Positions 8,951 to 20,566 of a stretch of DNA of 64,000 nucleotides are shown piece after piece. The notes beneath the pieces are model-generated. The model searched no databases and was not told where the DNA came from. It worked only from the letters and a program-made list of their open reading frames with translations. The stretch comes from Aquilaria yunnanensis (taxonomy: Eukaryota > Streptophyta > Magnoliopsida > Malvales > Thymelaeaceae). The stretch is taken from positions 32,710,001-32,774,000 of the forward strand of contig CM077597.1 of NCBI GenBank assembly GCA_039654915.1, read 5' to 3'. How positions within the stretch are numbered: the first letter of the stretch is position 1; the number at the start of each line of letters is the position of its first letter. A program made the position numbers and the translations under genes.

Positions 8951-10765
8951 GAGAAAGAGTTTATCTCTAAAGGAGCTAGTGGGAGGAAAGTAGAACTTGA
9001 AGAAATTCAAGAACAACAAGGAGACATTGAACCTGAAATGGAACCTGAACAGACACCACAAGATGTTGTGGTTCAAGAGTCTGTTCCTGTAGCAGAAAGC
9101 CCACGAATGTCTGGTAGGATTCTGCGTGAGCCTGAGAGATATGGATTTCTTATGACTCACCCTGGTGATGTGATGCTCATGGATCAGGATGAGCCCACAA
9201 CCTACCAACAAGCTATGTTGGGGCCTGACTTTCAGAAGTGGCTAGTGGCCATGAAATCCGAGATGGAATCCATGTATGAAAACCAAGTATGAACTTTGGT
9301 TAACCCACCTGAAGGGGTAAAACCCATAGGGTGCAAATGGGTTTTCAAGAAGAAAACTAACATGGATGGTAATGTGATTACCTTTAAGGGACGATTGGTT
9401 GCAAAAGGTTTCAAGAAAATTCATGGTATTGACTATGATGAAACTTTTTCACTAGTTGCTATGCTTAAATCCATCCAAATTTTGTTCGCTATTGCTGCAC
9501 ACTATGATTATGAGATATGGAAAATCGATGTCAAAACTGCATTCCTAAATGGAAAGCTGCTTGAGGATGTGTTCATGACACAACCTGAGGGTTTTGTCAC
9601 TCCTGATAATGCCAATAAAGTGTGCAAATTGCAAAGGTCCATTTATGGACTGAGGCAAGCTTCTCGAAGTTGGAATCTTCATTTTGATGATGCAATCAAA
9701 GAGTTTGGTTTTATCAAAAATGAAGATAAACCTTCTGTCTACAAGAAGGTTAGTGGGAGCGCTATTGTCTTCTTGTTGTTGTATGTAGATGACATACTAC
9801 TCATCAGGAATGACATTCCTGAGCTACAGTCTGTGAAGACTTGGCTAGGGAAATGTTTCTCTATGAAGGACTTGGGTGAAGCAGCCTATGTGTTAGGCAT
9901 CAAGATCTATAGAGATAGATCTAGAAAGCTTCTTGGCCTAACTCAAAGTACATATATTGGCAAGGTGCTAAAGAGGTTTAGCATGCAAGATTCCAAAAAA
10001 GGATTCTTGCCCATGTCACATGGTATAACTCTTTCTAGATCTCAGTGTCCGAGTACACCCGAGGAGAGAGAGCGCATGAGTAAGATTCTATATGCCTCAG
10101 GAATTGGATCTATCATGTATGCCATGATATGTACTCATCCCGATGTCTTATATGCCTTAAGCATGACAAGTAGGTACCAATCAAACCCTGGTAAGAGTCA
10201 CTAGATAGCTGTTAAGAACATCCTTAAGTACTTATGAAGGACTAAGGATGCATTCTTGGTCTTTGGAGGTGAAGATGAGCTCATTGTAAGGGGTTACACC
10301 GATGCAAGCTTTCAATCCGATAAGGATGATTTTAGATCGCAATCGGGTTATGTGTTTTGCATTGGTAGTGGTGCTGTGAGCTGGAAGAGTTCAAAGCAAG
10401 AGACGGTAGCTGACTCTACAACAGAATCTGAGAACATTGCCACCTATGATGCTGTGAAGGCGGCAGTTTGGATCAAGAAGTTCATCACTGAACTTGGAGT
10501 GGTTCCAAGCATTGCCGACCCGATAAAGCTCTATTGTGACAACAATGGAGCAATCGCACAGGCTAAGGAACCTCGATCTCACCAGCGATCCAAACACAAA
10601 CTCCGACACTATCATCTCATCAGGGAGATCATCGAGAGGGGTGATGTAAGGATATGCAGGACTTTGACAGACAGGAACATTGCTGATCCACTGACAAAGC
10701 CCTTTACGCAGCAAACGCATGATAGCCATTCTAGGTCCATCGGTATTAGATACATGGATGAATAG
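8951..10765 (+). pseudogene. Copia reverse transcriptase and RNase H (few stops)
   Basis: RT begins after a Glu/Pro/Gln-rich linker. Signature pieces are GVKPIGCKWVFKKKTNMDG, ALVAKGF-like LVAKGFKKIHGIDYDETFS, WKIDVKTAFLNGKLLEDVFM, SIYGLRQASRSWN and LLLYVDDILLI with an intact YVDD catalytic box. RNase H shows GYTDASFQSDKDDFRSQSGY (catalytic Asp), the Ser/Lys stretch SWKSSKQETVADSTTESE, LYCDNNGAIAQAK and the tail NIADPLTKPF. Stops at 9290 (Trp), 10202 (Trp in the family's HWxAVK) and 10235 (Arg) interrupt one frame. This is the only RT in the window, besides J's, with its catalytic box unchanged. Confidence 0.9.
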
Positions 10766-10768
10766 CTT

Positions 10769-10786
10769 TTAGGGAAAGTGGGAGAT
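10769..10786 (+). other. Polypurine tract of the copia element
   Basis: The purine-rich run TTAGGGAAAGTGGGAGAT lies directly before the LTR start TGTTAGTG. It is where the RNase H-resistant primer for plus-strand synthesis forms. Position and composition fix the 5' border of LTR A at 10787. Confidence 0.8.
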
Positions 10787-12204
10787 TGTTAGTGTTGTGC
10801 CCAAAAAGCCAATCATGAGATGATTGTATTTTTTGCACATTGAGTAATGATATTTTATTAAGGCATTAATCCAGCAATTATGTTTGTTGTTTTGTTTCTG
10901 CATAACATAATAAACATAATCGTAACCCTAGAATAATGATATTCTCAAATGTCCCTGGGCTAGTATTATTGTGGAGTGGGTTGCAATAATACATAACGAC
11001 TAGTAAATGTGGAGACTAATATAAGATATGTAGTCTACATATAGGTACAAGTTGGAGAACTTGTGTACTGGACCGACCCACCATGAGAACACTACATGGA
11101 TCATTATATGAGTGTCATAAGTGATTCTCATAGTGATCATGGTATATGTAGTCCTTCGACCTAAGATCATCAAGGTTCCCTACATGTGAGTCACATGCTT
11201 TGATACTTTCCTTTGTTGCTCGTAATTGAGTGAACTTGAAGGAGGTCATTGCGTATGTCACATATCATGCGGAGGGATTTGTATGATCAAGATGGGATTT
11301 GTCCCTTCTATGTAACGGGAGTGATATCTTCTGGCCTCTTGATAGAGTAAGACTTAGAAAAATGCATGGCCATGCTCGGATGAGTTGATATACGATATCA
11401 AAGTCATCAGTTTAAGTTGGTTTACTCGGTAATCAAGAAACCAAATATTGAGCTATACGAGAGTGACACATTCCATGTCTCATGCTTAGTCTTCATATCT
11501 TGGACAAATGGACAATGGCATATATCGGTGATGATCATAAAGGTTTAATCGAATCATCGACAATCTTGTCACTTGGGTAGCAATGATGTGTTGCTAGACA
11601 CCGCTCATTGCTTATGTTCATAAATGTGATTTATGATCATTGCAAACGTGGTAAGAGCCTATTGGGTCGCACACATAGAGCTATTTGGATCATTAGAATG
11701 CATGGGCTAATAATTTGGGTTTTGGTTTCACAATAATTTTGTATTAATAATGGGCCCAATAGTTGAGCCATTATTAAGCCCGAAATTAAAGCCTAATTCG
11801 ATTAGGGCTTTGAAACCCATTAAGCCTGGAAGTTGAGTCTCACTATAAATACAACTTTTAGTGAGAAATTCGCAAGTCTCCTTGCCCTAGCCTCCCAAAA
11901 GGACAACCGTACTCTTCTCTTGTAATTCCCTGGAGGACGCAAGCTAGCACTGCGAGCGCAAGAGAAATGCATCTGCCGGGACGTGGTGGAAGCGTGGTGA
12001 TCCCGAGAGGCTCGTGTGGATTCCATAGAGAGCCTGAACACGTCAACTATTCAAGTTTTGTGATTCGACTCTACAATTGAGTGAGAGATCTCGACCAAAA
12101 ATTAGGTATGAAAATTTTTGACCACCTGGTTTACCCAGTTTCACTTGGATCCTGGAGGGTTTCAATTAAATTTCGCTGCGCTGTTTGGCTCCCGAAACCC
12201 AATA
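10787..12204 (+). repeat. LTR A: 3' LTR of the copia element
   Basis: This LTR of about 1418 bp begins TGTTAGTGTTGTGCCC and ends CGAAACCCAATA. The sister copy B ends CCCAACA, so the last CA is probably mutated to TA. It contains a TATA box (CTATAAATAC near 11842), giving transcription left to right. It aligns over its whole length with solo LTRs B, C and D. It lacks a stretch of about 28 bp (around AGAAGAGTTTTGAGAG) that C and D carry near the TATA-proximal leader, as does B. No cellular gene lies in it. Confidence 0.9.
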
Positions 12205-12800
12205 GTAATGGCTAGGCGCAAGAGTGTTACTTTGAAACATTTGGATAGGGTTGCTTCATCGTCTCCGCTCAGAACCATATTCCTTTGATATTTGGTCAGA
12301 TGTGCCTGAGGATCACTTCTCCAACCGTATGAGTCTAGCCAAGGCACCTTCAAGTCTGGCAGGATCGGGGCATTCTTAATGGCCAGGAAAAAAGGAGCCT
12401 CACAACCAACAGCAGTTCCAAATAAACGAGTCCTTACTGGCTTTCTCATGATCTGCTTCTCCATTCTGTCCATCCTTACCAATAATCTTTTTATATGAAG
12501 GTCTGATCAATCATCATTGGGCCATCAAGGAAAAAGAGAGGTCCGACAAACAGATTTTCACTCTGAAATGGTCAGACTTTTCTCCTTGCGATTACGTTTC
12601 GAGCTCTGAGGTGGCAAGCTTTTAGCATGAGATTCACTTTGCGTGTGACCTTCCGATGCATGAGGGGAATTTTTTGCTAGAGTCTGAGATTTCTCCAATG
12701 ATCATTCTGTCCTAGATGGCCTCCTAAGAATATTCTAGCCAAAATGTTGAGCTATTTCAGTGACTATAATGTGCTGAAATTCACACAGGAACCCCATCAT
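12205..12800 (-). pseudogene. Tat gag fragment on the minus strand
   Basis: Reading right to left, 12482 to about 12205 gives KVPWLDSYGWRSDPQAHLTK followed by KCFKVTLLRLAIT, the same capsid core as Tat-1 gag at 700-840 but diverged. The frame is cut where LTR A ends, so the copia element was inserted in this Gag, between LAIT and the expected WYN. Upstream (12490-12800) the translation is polar and Lys/Arg/Ser-rich with stops, compatible with a decayed Gag N-terminus but not proof of it. The rest of this element is not in the window. Confidence 0.7.
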
Positions 12801-12879
12801 TAATGTCACCGAATGATCGTCCTTGGGCAAGATTGTTGGGTCACCTGTCTATTCCTCCGATAGGGATGGACTATTTTCT

Positions 12880-13590
12880 GGTAAGGAATCTGGGCAGGCT
12901 TTGTTATTCGGTGCTCGAGTGGTCACCATGGCAATGTGTGCCAGGGTTACCACATGTAGAACCATTTGCTACCCTAGGGGACCTTGATCATTTAAGCTCT
13001 GCATTGACATCTAAAAATATGAGAACTCCAGTCAGCTATGGACTCTTAAAGAGACCAGAAAATAAGGGTGAAGAGAGTCCATAGAGTATTTTCTAGGGAG
13101 GGACTCTCCTACGCCCTAGTAAGAAGGTAATATAGTTCGAAGTATCAAGTAAGCTCATTAGGATCAATTCTTGTGTAGCTAGAAGTGGTTCCTTTTATAC
13201 TAGTCTTGAAGGGTTGAGCTGTCAGATCTGTGATCCACATGTTCAGCTAGATCAAGGAATAATGGTCCTTTTCACCTTCACTGTCTCTATAGCCAGCTGT
13301 ACTTACATAAGCTTGAGTGAGCACCTTGCATGCACCTGGGAGTACTCCCCTAACAGTAGTTGTCAGTATTTGCTATCATCAGCACCAAGGTATTGGGCAT
13401 GTGCCTCAGTGGAAGGGATTTTCGAAGTGATGTGGCAAAATTTTCAATGCCCCGAGGTCGGGGCTTCAGGAGAGTCCTAAGGCTCATGGCCTTTAGCCAT
13501 CAACTAATGTGGGACACATTCCCATAGGTTTCTTGGGTAGAACCATGCGGGGTCGTGCCACATATAGGACAAAAGTGTTACATTTTTTTA
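12880..13590 (+). repeat. Probable Tat-type LTR fragment, + orientation
   Basis: No gene is seen. The stretch GGACTCTCCTACGCCCTAG near 13094 corresponds to AGCCTCCGACGCCCAAGTCA in the LTR at 14204-15001. About 110 bp later both have a TATA-like box (CTTTTATACTAG near 13191 here). A similar order of CCAGTCAGCTATGG-like and CTCCAG-like words lies before. Borders are not resolved: the left may be near 12900, and the right ends before element M's integrase tail at about 13600. A T-rich tract sits at 13567-13606. This is an assignment by structural similarity, so it is uncertain. Confidence 0.35.
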
Positions 13591-13599
13591 TTTTTTTTA

Positions 13600-15711
13600 T
13601 TTTTTCATACAGTCTAGGCTCCTGTGACAAAGAGCATGCCCCCAAGTCTTCAAGCATAGAACTTTTTTAGGAACTTTTGGTTGATGGAGCTAATTCTTAA
13701 GCCCTTTTTGTCCGTTACTTTATAAGCACCACGTACAGGGAATTCCACTTTAACACAAACTTTCCTGAAGCACATTTTGCCATGATGATTAGCCTCCTAA
13801 TGGCTAAAAATAGGTCTTTAACTTCAAAAGTCCTTGGCGTAACTTATTGTTGAAAGCTTTTTTTATGCGAGCTTAATAACACTCTAATCACTGTTGAGCT
13901 TTAAGTGAATTTTCATCTAACTCACAACTCCTCTTGCCATAACTTGGTCTTCTCCTCATTGGTTAATCCTTGTTGTAGAGCTATCCTTAAGGAAAGAATT
14001 TGGTAGTCTAATGGGAGGACCGCTTCAACACCAAAGAAGAAAGAATACAAAGTTGAATGTGTAGAAGTTAGACATGTTGTTTGATATGCCCAAAGTGCTT
14101 CCCTAACCTTATGCCAATCTCTCTTTAACCCTGAGATGAATTTTTTCAAACGGTTTCATAGTGTCTTGTTGAAGGCTTCAGTTAATCCATTTAGTGTAGC
14201 ATTTGATGGCCTGCGGCGGCTTCATCATGTGTCATTGTACGAGTAGGGAGGACTTCTGATGGAGAAGAGCACTTTTGGAGGAGATTCCCCAGTGGAATGT
14301 ACCTGAAAAACTCCAGAAAACACAGGTCAGGAGGTCCCCGATGTGTATTCCCGGGGAGGAGCCTCCGACGCCCAAGTCAGTATTTTCAGATAATAGGATT
14401 ACGTGCTTTTTTGTGTATTCAAAGAGAACTCTTTTTCTTCTCTCCTTTGCCCCTTACCCCGCTAGGACACTTCCTGGGTATTTTATAAAGGAGGCGTACA
14501 GAAGACGTTTTCCTCTTGTGGTCACTCCAGATCACGACACATGTCTGGTGGGATGTGATCCCTGCTTTTCCGCGAGCGAAGGGACGTTTATCTCAGCAAA
14601 GGTCGCTTGGCTGACATCCTAGGCATTCCGAGAGTGTCATATCGACACATCCCTCTGATGGCGTGCTCCAGTGATAGCGTGTCAGAATGTACTTGGGGGA
14701 CGACTTTTATAGGGAGGTGTCAGAGGCTCCTTAAATGCTTTGTTCGTACTTTCTGAGGTTACTCTGACGCCTCGGGTAATGTATTCCCCAAGGATGGGTC
14801 CTCCGAGGGATACCCCCGTTTCCGAAAGGGCTCTGATCTCTCTACAGAGGTTGGTCTTACCATTTCCCAAGGAAGCGAATTCCCTACATTAGGCCAGGGG
14901 GATCGTTCATCCTTCTGACCTCGGCTGGCAGTTTACCTTTGGCCAAGTCGGTACTCCGTCAGACCTAGGAGCTCAGCCAGTGATGGGCACCTCGGCTATC
15001 AGCATTGTAGTTAGATGAGTTGTGTTGGACAAACTTGAACTTAGTACAAAGTCTATCCATCAAGTTGTTGTAGAATGGATTCATATTATTGATGATGATG
15101 TAATGGAGGCCACCATATCAATAAATCATATTTACTTTTTTGAAGTCCACCACATTTTCCTTTTTTATTTCCTCCAACAAAATAACTTTTTCCCATTTTA
15201 AGAAATAATCTATGCCAGGCAAGATAAAGGAGTGCCTAGTGGATGACTTAGGAATGATTGGTCCCATAATGTCAAGTCCCCAAGTATTGCAAAGGCCAAA
15301 AAGCCACTATGGGGTGTAAAGGCTCTGAAGATTGATAAATGAAGTTGGCTAAAACTGGCAGGCTTGACATTTCTTGGCATAGCTCATGTAGTCCTTTACC
15401 GTGGTTGGCCAATAGTACCCCATCCTTTTGATATGATGGAAAAGCTTTGGTCCAAATTGATGAACTGCACAAATTCCGAAATGAGCTTCTTCTACTACTT
15501 GGCCAGCTTTTTAATCATTTAGGCATCTAAGGAGGACTCCTTCGGCATAGTGGTGATAGGGAACTTCCTTAAAGTGGATGAACCTTGGTGCTCTTTGGTG
15601 AATATCAACTTGATGATAAAGGTCTTCAGGGAAGTTACCATGTTCCAAGAAACTAATGAGTGGTTGTCTACAATCCACTTTTGGTTCAACGATGGATATA
15701 GTATGGTTGGT
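13600..15711 (-). pseudogene. Element M integrase (split by an LTR at 14204-15001)
   Basis: Right to left: the connection KWIVDNHSLVSWN and APRFxYYK-like remnants (15720-15530), the zinc region, then LANFIYQSSEPLHP (about 15370). The core shows WGLDIMGPI (first Asp). Then comes YIINNMNPFYNNLMDRL where relatives have TDNGKPF, so the second catalytic Asp is Asn. NGLTEAFNKTL (Glu kept) lies after the inserted LTR. KRDWHKVREALWAYQTT and FGVEAVLPLDYQI at 13922-14149 and RGAYKVTDKKGLKN near 13700 end the protein. Several stops and shifts break it. Confidence 0.85.
14204..15001 (+). repeat. Solo LTR (Tat type), TSD GCATT, in M integrase
   Basis: This 798-bp insert starts TGATGG and ends CTATCA (TG...CA with short inverted ends). 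The 5-bp sequence GCATT flanks it at 14199-14203 and 15002-15006. Removing insert and one repeat restores the integrase frame from SSNYNA to NGLTEAFNKTL. It has a TATA box (TTTTATAAAG at 14481-14490) and the word CTCCGACGCCCAAGTCAGTA, common in LTRs of Tat elements. There is no internal region, so it is a solo LTR left by recombination between the two LTRs. Confidence 0.85.
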
Positions 15712-15716
15712 CCCAT

Positions 15717-18069
15717 TGTCAGGGCCAATTCACCCTCACCCTAAACCTCTTAGGAGGTTTAGCTAACCTTACACTTTCATATTGTTAACTAGGTCATGAC
15801 AATCTAGGATACTTAACCCCAAACTTCTAGATCTTACTTGGGTGGGAGTTAGGTGAAGACTAGTACTTAATTCAATTTAGGAAATTTTACCAAGTTTCAA
15901 GTTTAATGTGCTAAACTTGCAGATTTAATTAAGTAGATTTGTTGTCATGCCTATCGGATGCATATGGGGTGCATGTGAGTAGGCGTAGGTGGGCATATGG
16001 GTTCATGCACAGTAGGCTCACCTAGGTGTGTTAAATGTGTGGGTAGGGTATGCATAAGTGCCTTAGGCGCTGGGCACCTTGGAGGCCCAATAGGGTGCTG
16101 GCAAGCATGTGTGTGTCTTCTTGATTGCGTGTGTGTCTTAGTGTACTTTAGATGCTTACTTGTAGCCTATCCAATGTGCTCACCAATTCATCACACAAAC
16201 ACACATTCATGCATACATACATACATCCTAGGTTGATTAGTTACAAACCATGCATGCATTTTTTAGTCCAACACACATAATGCCTTAGAAGGCTTACCTA
16301 AGCCCACTATATACTACTAAGGCACATGCCATGTACTGCTCTAGCCCTTATGCCATAGATATGTACATGCATTTACATAACCAAATTTTGGCATCCTAGG
16401 ACTATATGGCCAAAATTTACATACACCAAGAGTTGGACTACTTAAACAACATGCATGTTAAATAACACAAGCTCAAACTATTTTAGTGCCATTGTTACTT
16501 TAACTTCCACTTTCACTTGGCACTTAGGCCAAAGTTTTATTATTATCCTTCTAGTCTTTACCCATACTAGAATGGACCCAAAAGTAGCCAGACCCACTAC
16601 AGCCATCAAAGCCTACAATTCAATATACAACCATTAGTCCAAATCATGAACTTTTTCAATCTTTCTTTCATAAGCCAACAAACCCCGAGTCATACCTCCT
16701 CATGCCTATACCTCTCAAAGAGGTTCCTTAGCCTAAAAATTCTACTTCTTTACCTAAAATGTGAGAAAAGGGGCATGAGTATATAAGTACCCAGTAAGGA
16801 TTCAATTCGGCACCTAGTGCCCACACAATGTTTAAAACATTCCTTTACATATAAACCTCTAATTTCTCCTTTTAACCTACAACCAAAGACATAGAAGACA
16901 TAAAAGAGATAAGGCATAACATAATACACAATTGAAAGGTCAGTACATGCAAACAATCAAAAAAAGCATGCAAACACACACACCACAGACACGGTTTCAC
17001 TTAAACTTAGCAGGCATTTCTTTCGTTCAATTTAGAAAGAGATCACTTTAAATTAAGTCCAATTAACATAGAGCTCTAGGTAGATGAACAAGTTTGGCCA
17101 TACTTGATCAAACTAATGCTTGCCATATGTAAACTAGCTAGCTCACCATAGTGTTTTAGAACACATAGCCCATTAACATAGCTCCTAAGTTCATTCAGCC
17201 ATGGCCATCCCCTAGGGCAGCATGCTTCCCCTAGGGTACTGTGCTTCCCTTCAAAATCTAGGAGAAGAAGCTTCATATGTACCTTTACCTAGCTCAGGAT
17301 TGATAACAAACAAGCATGAACACACCAAAGTGCTGCACGTACCACCATAGGCCTACCAGTAAGCCACCATGTTTGGTTTTGTGCTCTTTGGTCCTCTTTG
17401 TGTCTCTAACATATTTCTTTGTTTCACAAGACATTTTGCCCAGGTTTTCTAAGGTTGGAATCAGCATTCAATGGGTACAAAGCTACCTTTAGTCAAGCAA
17501 AGGTCCAAGCAATGGAGTCATGGCCAAATGGCCTACGGTAATTTGACCATTTATTGGTCTTAATTGCCAACAACTCCTTCATGTCATTTAGGTTTTTTTC
17601 TTAACCTACATAACTTTTTTGGTGGTGTATTTTGAGCACCCACTTTGCCTTTAAATTTGGCACATTAAGTCACCAAACTTTCACTTACACTTAGGTACAC
17701 CTTAAGTACACCCAAGAGCCCCCTAGTGCACCCTAAGGTGTTTCCTTGTGTTTCTTTGTGTTCTTCACTTTTTCCTGGCCTCCATTGTAACCCTCATTCT
17801 TGGTTTAATGCTAAGCATCAATTTTATACATTTCCTCCCAAGGCATTTGCCTTTAAAGCCCTAAAATCACATCAGTGCACACAAGGGTATACTTGAGAGC
17901 CACCCTGTGCCCTTCCTTGGTGCCCTCTAGTGCTCTTGGTTTCTAAGCCAATTTTTTCTTTGATTTTGAATTCTTATTCCAGAGCCTCTCCTAGCACTTA
18001 TTTTTAGCGATGTTTGGTTCACAACTTTGACACTTTCCTTCACATTCCACTTATCTGCAGTTAAGGCAC
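15717..18069. repeat. Probable solo LTR of about 2.35 kb, TSD CCCAT
   Basis: No element M protein can be read between about 15716 and 18070, while M coding sequence is present on both sides. CCCAT lies at 15712-15716 and at 18070-18074. The insert starts TGTCAGGGCC and ends near AAGGCA(C). Size and low coding content match the 2.4-2.6 kb chromovirus LTRs elsewhere in the window. Short features such as a CATACATACATA run near 16213 and a GAGTATATAAGTACCCAGTAA box near 16776 also have counterparts in them. Orientation and exact right end are uncertain. ORFs inside are not conserved and look incidental. Confidence 0.6.
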
Positions 18070-18074
18070 CCCAT

Positions 18075-18625
18075 AGGGCAATTGTGCTTATATAGCCATT
18101 ATCTTCACATCTGTGACTGGTATCACTTATATACACATATCATGTACAATATACATACATTTTATCATAGCCTATGGCCTATACAAGTCACAGGCCTAAC
18201 ACATGTCTTCCTCAACCAACATGTGTGACATGATGGATATATACTTGATATAATCACTCAAACAAGTATGTTGCATACTTGAACTAAGAAAGTCTCCAAA
18301 GATCTACAATTCATGGATTTGCATGTCTACAATTTCTTTTAATCCAATTAGCAAGGCTTGTTACTCTACAACATTATTTAAGCACTTATCAAGTAAGCTA
18401 AATGAGCATGGCATAACTTCAACATTGAGAGAAACGAGCACCACACCTGCCCTTATTCCATATTATTGGGATGCACCATCGAAGTACATCTTCAAGCATG
18501 GGACGGCTTGTGAAAAGAAAACTTCCTCATCCAGTGGGTCTTTTAGGAGTTCCCATTCTATTGGTTTTGGGTGATCAGCCAACAAGTCTACCAATGCTTG
18601 CCCTGTATTGCCTTTTGTGGGACAT
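18075..18625 (-). pseudogene. Element M archaeal-type RNase H and linker
   Basis: Right to left, the linker reads GQALVDLLADHPKPIEWELL (18600-18540), matching the family's KGQALADFLADHP. Next come VPCLKMYFDGASQ (18490-18463, catalytic Asp in YFDGAS), the remnant of GAGVVL, and LNNVVE-stop-QALLIGLKEIVDMQIHEL (18380-18310) with the NxAEYEAL site partly kept. Beyond IFGD near 18285 the protein cannot be followed with confidence to the LTR at 18069. At least two shifts and three stops are visible. Confidence 0.75.
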
Positions 18626-18630
18626 ATGGA

Positions 18631-19483
18631 TGACAACCTTATATGCCCCCCAAGTGCACACAAGGATCCATTGAAAGTCTCAAGTGGTTCTATCACTATG
18701 ACGCATGCCTAGGAGCTTAGATAGGTTCTACAAGGCTTAGTGACGTAGAATTTTAAGGATCATGGAGCTTAATCATCCAATAGAACACTTAGAGCCCACC
18801 TTGGACACATGGGGCACCTAAACATGGCATAATGCACACTCTTCAAGCTCCAAGGCCCACAAGCACCCTAGTCCACAAGAATGCTTAAGAGAGGAGAACC
18901 CTAGAGCTTCATATACCTTATGTGGACCATTCAAGGCTAGATAGGCCATTAGAAGGGTAGAATCATACCAAACACACCCCAAGCACCCGTGAGCCCCAAG
19001 ATGCACCTAAGAGTGCCTAAAAAGCCCCAACATGACAATCCTTAGTTTACTAAACCATTTTGTTACCAAATTAAGATATTTTTTATTTAACTTATTTTGC
19101 ACATGTTTTGGCTAGGAGTTTTGAGCCTAGGTCTATTTTGTGGGGAGAAGAGTCCTAAATCGTGTCTAAGGTGTGTGTGTGTGTGTCATAAGAAATCCTA
19201 GTCCAACTAAAGCTTTCCTAGGGTTTTTCTCTTATTCTCTTGGTGTATTTCAAAACCTTAATGCCTGCATGCTATAAAATAGTTGCATATCTTATGTAAT
19301 ATTTAGATTTTTCAAGATTAATACAAGTTGCTTAAGAAGTATTCTCTCTTTCATTCTATGTTAAATATCCTTGGTGCACAAAGAACCATGTAATCTTTAT
19401 GAATCAAGTCTTCCTTTAGCTTTGTTTCTTTCAAGTTGGTGAAGCTTGAAGCCATTCCTTGACTATTCCTAAGTGGTTTGTCA
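18631..19483. mobile_element. Insertion of about 0.85 kb with inverted ends in M RNase H linker
   Basis: M's frame stops at LSEFDIVF (about 19490) and resumes at the QALVDLLADHP linker (about 18620), which are directly adjacent in relatives. The insert between them has ends TGGATGACAACC (left) and GGTTTGTCATCCTA (right), an imperfect inverted repeat of 12-13 bp. A (GT)9 run lies at 19168-19186. A TATA-like box CTATAAAATAG (about 19273) is followed by a T-rich stretch, which would suit a small copia-type LTR in + orientation. No convincing target repeat was found, so both an LTR and a terminal-inverted-repeat DNA element remain possible. Confidence 0.5.
19168..19186 (+). repeat. (GT)n microsatellite
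   Basis: Nine GT units in a row, inside the 18631-19483 insertion. It is a simple repeat with no sign of function. Confidence 0.9.
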
Positions 19484-19489
19484 TCCTAA

Positions 19490-20566
19490 ATACTATGTCA
19501 AATTCAGATAAACGAAGAGCTCATTTAGCCAATCCTCCAAAAAGCACTGGTCTTGACATTAAGTACCTCAATGGATTAGCCTTTGACACAAGATGGACTA
19601 CATAGGCTAGCATATAATGTTTTAGCTTCCTTATAGTAAAGATCAGTGCAAGGTAGATCTTCTTAATTGGGGAATAGTTAGCCACTGCACCCACTAGCCT
19701 TCAACTCCAGTAGCAGAGTATACTTTCCTTCCCCTCGTCATTTTGTTAAGAAATAAGTGCCCTCAAGGAGTGCCCTTGGGCATCTATATACAATATTATA
19801 GGCTTACCTTGAATTGAACCAACAAGAACAAGCAGATGAAGTAGGAAGCCCTTTATGCTTTGAAATGCATTTCTGCAGGCATCATCCCAGATAAAAGGCA
19901 CATCCTTTTCTAGGAGCCTACTAAATGGGTGGCATCATCCTACAAAGGTTGTAGATAAACCACCTTATGTTTGCTAATCTTCTTTACAAGCTTTTAAGCT
20001 TATAGGTGTTACTTGGTTTGGGCTTATAGGTCCACCTTGATGCCATCATGACGGACAATGAATTCTAAGAACTTTCCAGACATAATGCCAAAAGCACACT
20101 TGAGATGATTCATTTTTAGTTGGTATTTGTGAAGTCAATCAGAGACACCATGCATGTCTTCTAAGTGCCTTGACCTACTCTTCATTTTCACTTCCAAGCC
20201 ATTGACATCGCATTCTATTTTCTTGGGCAACACGTCTTTAAAGATTTTTTATGTCGCCCACTGACAAGTTGCACTAGCATTTTATAGTCCAAAAGGCATG
20301 ACTTTGTAGTAGTAAATCCCATTGAAAGTACAAAAGGCTGTGAGCTGCTCATCTTTTGGATCCATGCAAATTTGGTTGTAACCAAAGAAACCACCCATGA
20401 AACACAAGGCCTCATGCCCCATCATCGCATCAACCATTAATTTTGTTATGGACAAGGGAAAGTCATCCTTTGGAAAAGCTAAATTCAGGTCCCAAAAATA
20501 TATGTAGATATTAATTTTTCCATTCTTATTCCTCACCACCATAATATTTGCAATCCATGTGAGGTA
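19490..20566 (-). pseudogene. Element M reverse transcriptase (C-terminal part) and RNase H
   Basis: Right to left: LTWIANIMVVRNKNGKINIY, FWDLNLAFPKDDFPLSITKL, FFGYNQICMDPKDEQLTAFC and GIYYYKVMPFGL (20572-20290). The catalytic box near 20210 reads ECDVNGLEVK where relatives have MECYVDDLVVK, so both Tyr and the second Asp are lost. HLKCAFGIMSGKFLEFIVRHDG follows, cut here only by single changes. RNase H ends with KANPLRYLMSRPVLFGGLAK and LSEFDIVF at 19560-19490. The N-terminal end (before LTWIAN) lies on the far side of the LTR at 20567-23147. Many stops; inactive. Confidence 0.85.

Larger units (their letters stand above)
6523..12204 (+). mobile_element. Ty1/copia LTR retrotransposon, 5' LTR missing
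   Basis: The order gag-protease-integrase-RT-RNase H, with integrase before RT, defines Ty1/copia. The 3' end has a polypurine tract and LTR A. No copy of the LTR and no primer-binding site (TGGTATCAGAGC-like) lies upstream. The interval 6523-6861 looks like internal untranslated leader, and its left edge meets the truncated Tat-1 antisense ORF. LTR A ends AATA where sister LTRs end AACA, and the next bases GTAAT should be the target repeat, but no partner is seen on the left. The element was therefore truncated by deletion or rearrangement. One main coding frame shows eight stops and one shift. Confidence 0.9.

Noticed and set aside
12803..13084. 93-codon + strand ORF (MSPNDRPWARLLGH...)
   Set aside because: No recognisable domain, overlaps what looks like an LTR fragment, and is not repeated in the related LTR.
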